Made by a program: the position numbers and the translations under genes. Shown one piece after another: positions 5,977 to 7,959 of a stretch of DNA of 7,959 nucleotides; position 1 is the first letter of the stretch; each line of letters begins with the position of its first letter. Origin of the DNA: Zeimonas sp937903095 (GTDB taxonomy: Bacteria > Pseudomonadota > Gammaproteobacteria > Burkholderiales > Burkholderiaceae_E); contig CALCZN010000343.1 in the NCBI GenBank assembly GCA_937903095.1, positions 1 through 7,959 of the forward strand. Direction: 5' to 3'. The notes under the pieces were generated by a model that did no database searches, was not told the origin of the DNA, and saw only the letters and a list, made by a program, of their open reading frames with translations.

Positions 5977-6896
5977 ACGAGAGCCGCTGCGCGCCGGTCG
6001 TCGAACTGCGCAACCTGCCGGCGCCCGCCAAGCTCAACCTCTTCCTGCACGTCACCGGTCGCCGCGCGGACGGCTATCACCTGCTCGAGACGGTGTTCGA
6101 GCTGGTGGATCTATGCGACCGCATCGACCTGCGCCGGCTCGACGACGGAGAGATCCGCCTCGTCGACGCGCCGGGCGACTGGAGCGCGGACGACGACCTG
6201 ACGGTGCGCGCCGCGCGACTGCTCGCGGCGGAAACCGGCTGTCCGCTCGGCGTCGAGATCCGGTTGCGCAAGCGGATTCCGGTGGGCGGCGGCCTGGGCG
6301 GCGGCAGTTCCGATGCGGCGACCGTGCTGCTCGGCCTGAACCGGCTGTGGCGACTGCAACTGTCGGGCGAGCGCCTGCAGGCGCTCGCGCTGCGGCTCGG
6401 CGCCGACGTTCCGGTCTTCGTGTTCGGGCGCCGCGCGTTCGCGCGCGGCGTGGGGGAAGAGCTGGTCGCGATCGACGCGCACCCGTCGTGGTACGTGATC
6501 GTCGCACCGCCCGTGCAGGTGCCGACCGCATCGATCTTCGGCTGCGCCGAATTGACACGAAATACGAAACCGATCAAAATCTTCGGTCTTTCGCGAGGGC
6601 GGTTCGTCCACAGCGGGAAGAACGACCTCGAACCGGTGGTTCTGGCGGCATGGCCGCCGGTAGCCGAAGCGCTGCAGGCACTGCGCATCGCTGCCGACGC
6701 GGCGGGTGCCGATGGGCATCTGGCGCGGATGACCGGCTCGGGCGCCTGCGTGTTCTGTCCCGTCGCAGACGAGCCGGTCGCCGAATCGATCCGGCAACGG
6801 CTCGAACGGCGCGCGATCGGGCAGGTGTTCGTCGTCCGGTCGCTCGATCGGCATCCGCTGCGCATCGGGCCACTGGGGAGTAGCCAAGTTGGTTAA
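5973..6896 (+). CDS. ispE: IspE, 4-diphosphocytidyl-2-C-methyl-D-erythritol kinase
   Basis: A GHMP-family kinase that phosphorylates the 2-hydroxyl of CDP-methylerythritol with ATP in the MEP pathway, leading to IPP and DMAPP for undecaprenyl phosphate and quinones. Motifs: PAPAKLNLFLHVTGRRADGYH (K20 in the family PAKLNL motif), the ATP-binding glycine loop PVGGGLGGGSSDAA (103-116), GADVPVF with the catalytic Asp (D145), and MTGSGACVF near the C-terminus. It starts with GTG at 5973 in a GTGA overlap with the lolB stop, so translation is probably coupled. At 307 residues it is somewhat longer than E. coli IspE (283), partly from about 10 extra N-terminal residues and a tail. The last codons (LGSSQVG and TAA) are read from the 5' part of tRNA-Gln, so the stop lies in the tRNA D-loop. 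Codons at 6549-6596 are strikingly AT-rich and coincide with a promoter. Confidence 0.96.
   Translation: MNESRCAPVVELRNLPAPAKLNLFLHVTGRRADGYHLLETVFELVDLCDRIDLRRLDDGEIRLVDAPGDWSADDDLTVRAARLLAAETGCPLGVEIRLRKRIPVGGGLGGGSSDAATVLLGLNRLWRLQLSGERLQALALRLGADVPVFVFGRRAFARGVGEELVAIDAHPSWYVIVAPPVQVPTASIFGCAELTRNTKPIKIFGLSRGRFVHSGKNDLEPVVLAAWPPVAEALQALRIAADAAGADGHLARMTGSGACVFCPVADEPVAESIRQRLERRAIGQVFVVRSLDRHPLRIGPLGSSQVG
6552..6580 (+). promoter_or_regulatory. Internal sigma-70-type promoter within ispE, for tRNA-Gln and prs
   Basis: TTGACA (6552-6557), a perfect -35, is followed after exactly 17 bases by CAAAAT (6575-6580), four of six matches to TATAAT. Transcription would start near 6587, some 290 bases before the tRNA and 390 before prs. 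The codons over it (from GAA at 6549 to CGA ending at 6596) end in A or T in 9 of 16 cases, against a gene that otherwise mostly uses G or C in third position. The region encodes LTRNTKPIKI, a segment conserved among IspE proteins as I recall, so the unusual codons are not explained by amino-acid need. In enterobacteria prs is known to be transcribed with a long leader from a promoter well upstream, which fits. Not experimentally shown here. Confidence 0.6.
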
Positions 6897-6950
6897 GGCA
6901 CCGGATTTTGATTCCGGCATGCGAGGGTTCGAATCCTTCCTCCCCAGCCA
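6874..6950 (+). tRNA. tRNA-Gln (anticodon UUG)
   Basis: A complete 77-base cloverleaf with an encoded CCA. The acceptor stem TGGGGAG (6874-6880) pairs fully with CTCCCCA (6940-6946); G6947 is the discriminator and CCA is 6948-6950. The D stem GCC/GGC (6883-6885 and 6897-6899) encloses AAGTTGGTTAA. The anticodon stem CCGGA/TCCGG (6901-6905 and 6913-6917) carries loop TTTTGAT with anticodon TTG at 6908-6910, reading CAA and, by wobble, CAG. The variable loop is CATGC. The T stem GAGGG/CCTTC (one G-U pair) encloses TTCGAAT. Its first 23 bases overlap the 3' end of ispE. prs follows 24 bases later, so the tRNA is probably cut out of a longer mRNA-like transcript, either from the ispE operon or from the internal ispE promoter. 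Confidence 0.98.
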
Positions 6951-6974
6951 GATCCTCCATCCGGGAAACGCACC

Positions 6975-7955
6975 GTGCACGGCTTTCGCCGCAACGCCGA
7001 CATCCTCGACCCCGACGGCTTGATGATCTTCACGGGCAACGCGAACCCGCTGCTCGCTGCCGACATCGCCCGCAACCTGTACATCAACCTCGGCAAGGCC
7101 ACCGTCGGGCGCTTCTCCGACGGCGAGATCATGGTCGAGATCCTCGAGAACGTCCGCGGCAAGGACGTCTTCGTCGTGCAGCCCACCTGCGCGCCGAGCA
7201 ACGACACGCTGATGGAGGTGCTGGTGATGGTCGATGCGCTGCGCCGCGCGTCGGCCGGCCGCATCACGGCGGCGCTGCCCTATTTCGGCTATGCCCGGCA
7301 GGATCGCCGCGTGCGCTCGATGCGCGTGGCGATCACCGCGAAGCTCGTCGCGAACATGCTGCAGACCGCCGGCATCGACCGGCTGCTGACGATGGACCTG
7401 CACGCCGAGCAGATCCAGGGCTTCTTCGACGTGCCGGTCGACAACGTCTACGCCGCGCCGCTGCTGCTGGCCGACGTGCACAAGCAGCAGTTCCCCGACC
7501 CGATCGTCGTCTCGCCGGACGTCGGCGGCGTGGTGCGCGCACGCGCGCTCGCCAAGCGCCTGGACTCCGACCTGGCGATCATCGACAAGCGCCGGCCGAA
7601 AGCGAACGTGGCCGAGGTGATGAACATCATCGGCGACGTGGAAGGCCGCACCTGCGTGATCATGGACGACATCGTCGACACCGCGAACACGCTGGTGAAG
7701 GCGGCGGTGGCGCTGAAGGAACGGGGCGCGCGCCGCGTCGTCGCCTACTGCACGCACGCGGTGCTGTCGGGCGGAGCGGTCACGCGCATCGCCAACTCGG
7801 CACTCGACGAACTGATCGTCACCGACACGATCCCGCTGTCGCCCGAGGCCGAAGCATGCCCGCGCATCCGCGTGCTGTCGTGCGCCCAGTTGCTGGCCGA
7901 AACGATCCTGCGCATCAGCAGGGCGGATTCGGTGTCGTCGCTCTTCGTGGATTGA
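6975..7955 (+). CDS. prs: Ribose-phosphate pyrophosphokinase (PRPP synthase)
   Basis: Makes PRPP from ribose 5-phosphate and ATP for purine, pyrimidine, NAD, histidine and tryptophan synthesis; cytoplasmic. Class I features are clear: FTGNANP, GRFSDGEI-x6-NVRG (45-62), PTCAPSND, PYFGYARQDRRVRS (102-115), MDLHAEQIQGFF with H143, VSPDVGGVVRAR, IDKRRPKANVAEV (203-215; K205 and R207 of the catalytic flexible loop), and the ribose-phosphate loop DDIVDTANTL (231-240). Asn238 occupies the place of the nearly invariant Gly in DT(A/G)GT. From GTG at 6975 the protein has 326 residues, about 8-11 longer than usual, but GGGA 8 bases upstream supports it. In-frame ATG at 7023 gives 310 residues (MIFTGNANP) without a ribosome binding site; TTG at 7020 is also possible. 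The leader after the tRNA CCA is only 24 bases. The gene is complete; its stop is 4 bases from the window end. Confidence 0.96.
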   Translation: MHGFRRNADILDPDGLMIFTGNANPLLAADIARNLYINLGKATVGRFSDGEIMVEILENVRGKDVFVVQPTCAPSNDTLMEVLVMVDALRRASAGRITAALPYFGYARQDRRVRSMRVAITAKLVANMLQTAGIDRLLTMDLHAEQIQGFFDVPVDNVYAAPLLLADVHKQQFPDPIVVSPDVGGVVRARALAKRLDSDLAIIDKRRPKANVAEVMNIIGDVEGRTCVIMDDIVDTANTLVKAAVALKERGARRVVAYCTHAVLSGGAVTRIANSALDELIVTDTIPLSPEAEACPRIRVLSCAQLLAETILRISRADSVSSLFVD

Positions 7956-7959
7956 ATAC

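Noticed and set aside
6111..7757. A 548-codon minus-strand open frame spanning ispE, tRNA-Gln and prs
   Set aside because: It runs antisense through a complete tRNA and two recognised enzymes and has the same composition artefact.
1..7959. CRISPR arrays, insertion sequences, attachment sites, defence or toxin-antitoxin genes
   Set aside because: Read through on both strands without finding spaced repeats, transposase or integrase motifs, terminal inverted repeats with target duplications, or small paired genes. The tRNA-Gln is followed directly by prs, with no integrated element.

Overview
The window is chromosomal DNA of very high G+C content (roughly 70% by eye). Gene content and protein sequences suggest a betaproteobacterium, most likely of the Burkholderiales or a close relative. 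This rests on the MutM, MutY, LolB and Prs sequences, on the mutM / dynamin-like GTPase / mutY grouping, and on the TPR-lipoprotein / lolB / ispE / tRNA-Gln / prs order. The second order also occurs in Pseudomonas, so genus cannot be fixed from sequence alone. Nearly every base is assigned. I see no mobile element, CRISPR array, phage gene or attachment site, and this looks like core genome rather than an accessory island.

Left half, minus strand (1-3425). Reading leftwards: mutM (2598-3425, 8-oxoguanine DNA glycosylase), a 157-base gap with a probable promoter, a 646-residue dynamin-like GTPase (500-2440), and the first 160 codons of mutY (1-480, adenine DNA glycosylase, cut by the window edge). 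MutM and MutY are the two glycosylases of the GO system: MutM removes oxidised guanine opposite C, and MutY removes A misinserted opposite it. A membrane- or nucleoid-associated large GTPase sits between them.

Divergent region (3426-3502). These 77 bases separate mutM from the rightward genes and hold a perfect 8-bp inverted repeat.

Right half, plus strand (3503-7955). A TPR-rich lipoprotein (candidate LbcA-type adaptor) overlaps lolB by 4 bases (ATGA), and lolB overlaps ispE by 4 bases (GTGA), so these three are probably one translationally coupled operon with envelope functions: TPR scaffold, lipoprotein insertion, and the isoprenoid precursors needed for undecaprenyl phosphate and quinones. 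The ispE stop codon lies inside the D-loop of the following tRNA-Gln(UUG), a 23-base overlap. prs (PRPP synthase) starts 24 bases after the tRNA CCA end. A strong sigma-70-like promoter, TTGACA-N17-CAAAAT, sits inside ispE (6552-6580) in a patch of AT-rich codons quite unlike the surrounding gene; it could drive tRNA-Gln and prs independently of the upstream operon.

No new multi-gene system is evident. The points most worth a second look are the internal promoter, the stop-codon-in-tRNA overlap, the GTPase between mutM and mutY, and a Gly-to-Asn change in the ribose-phosphate loop of Prs.
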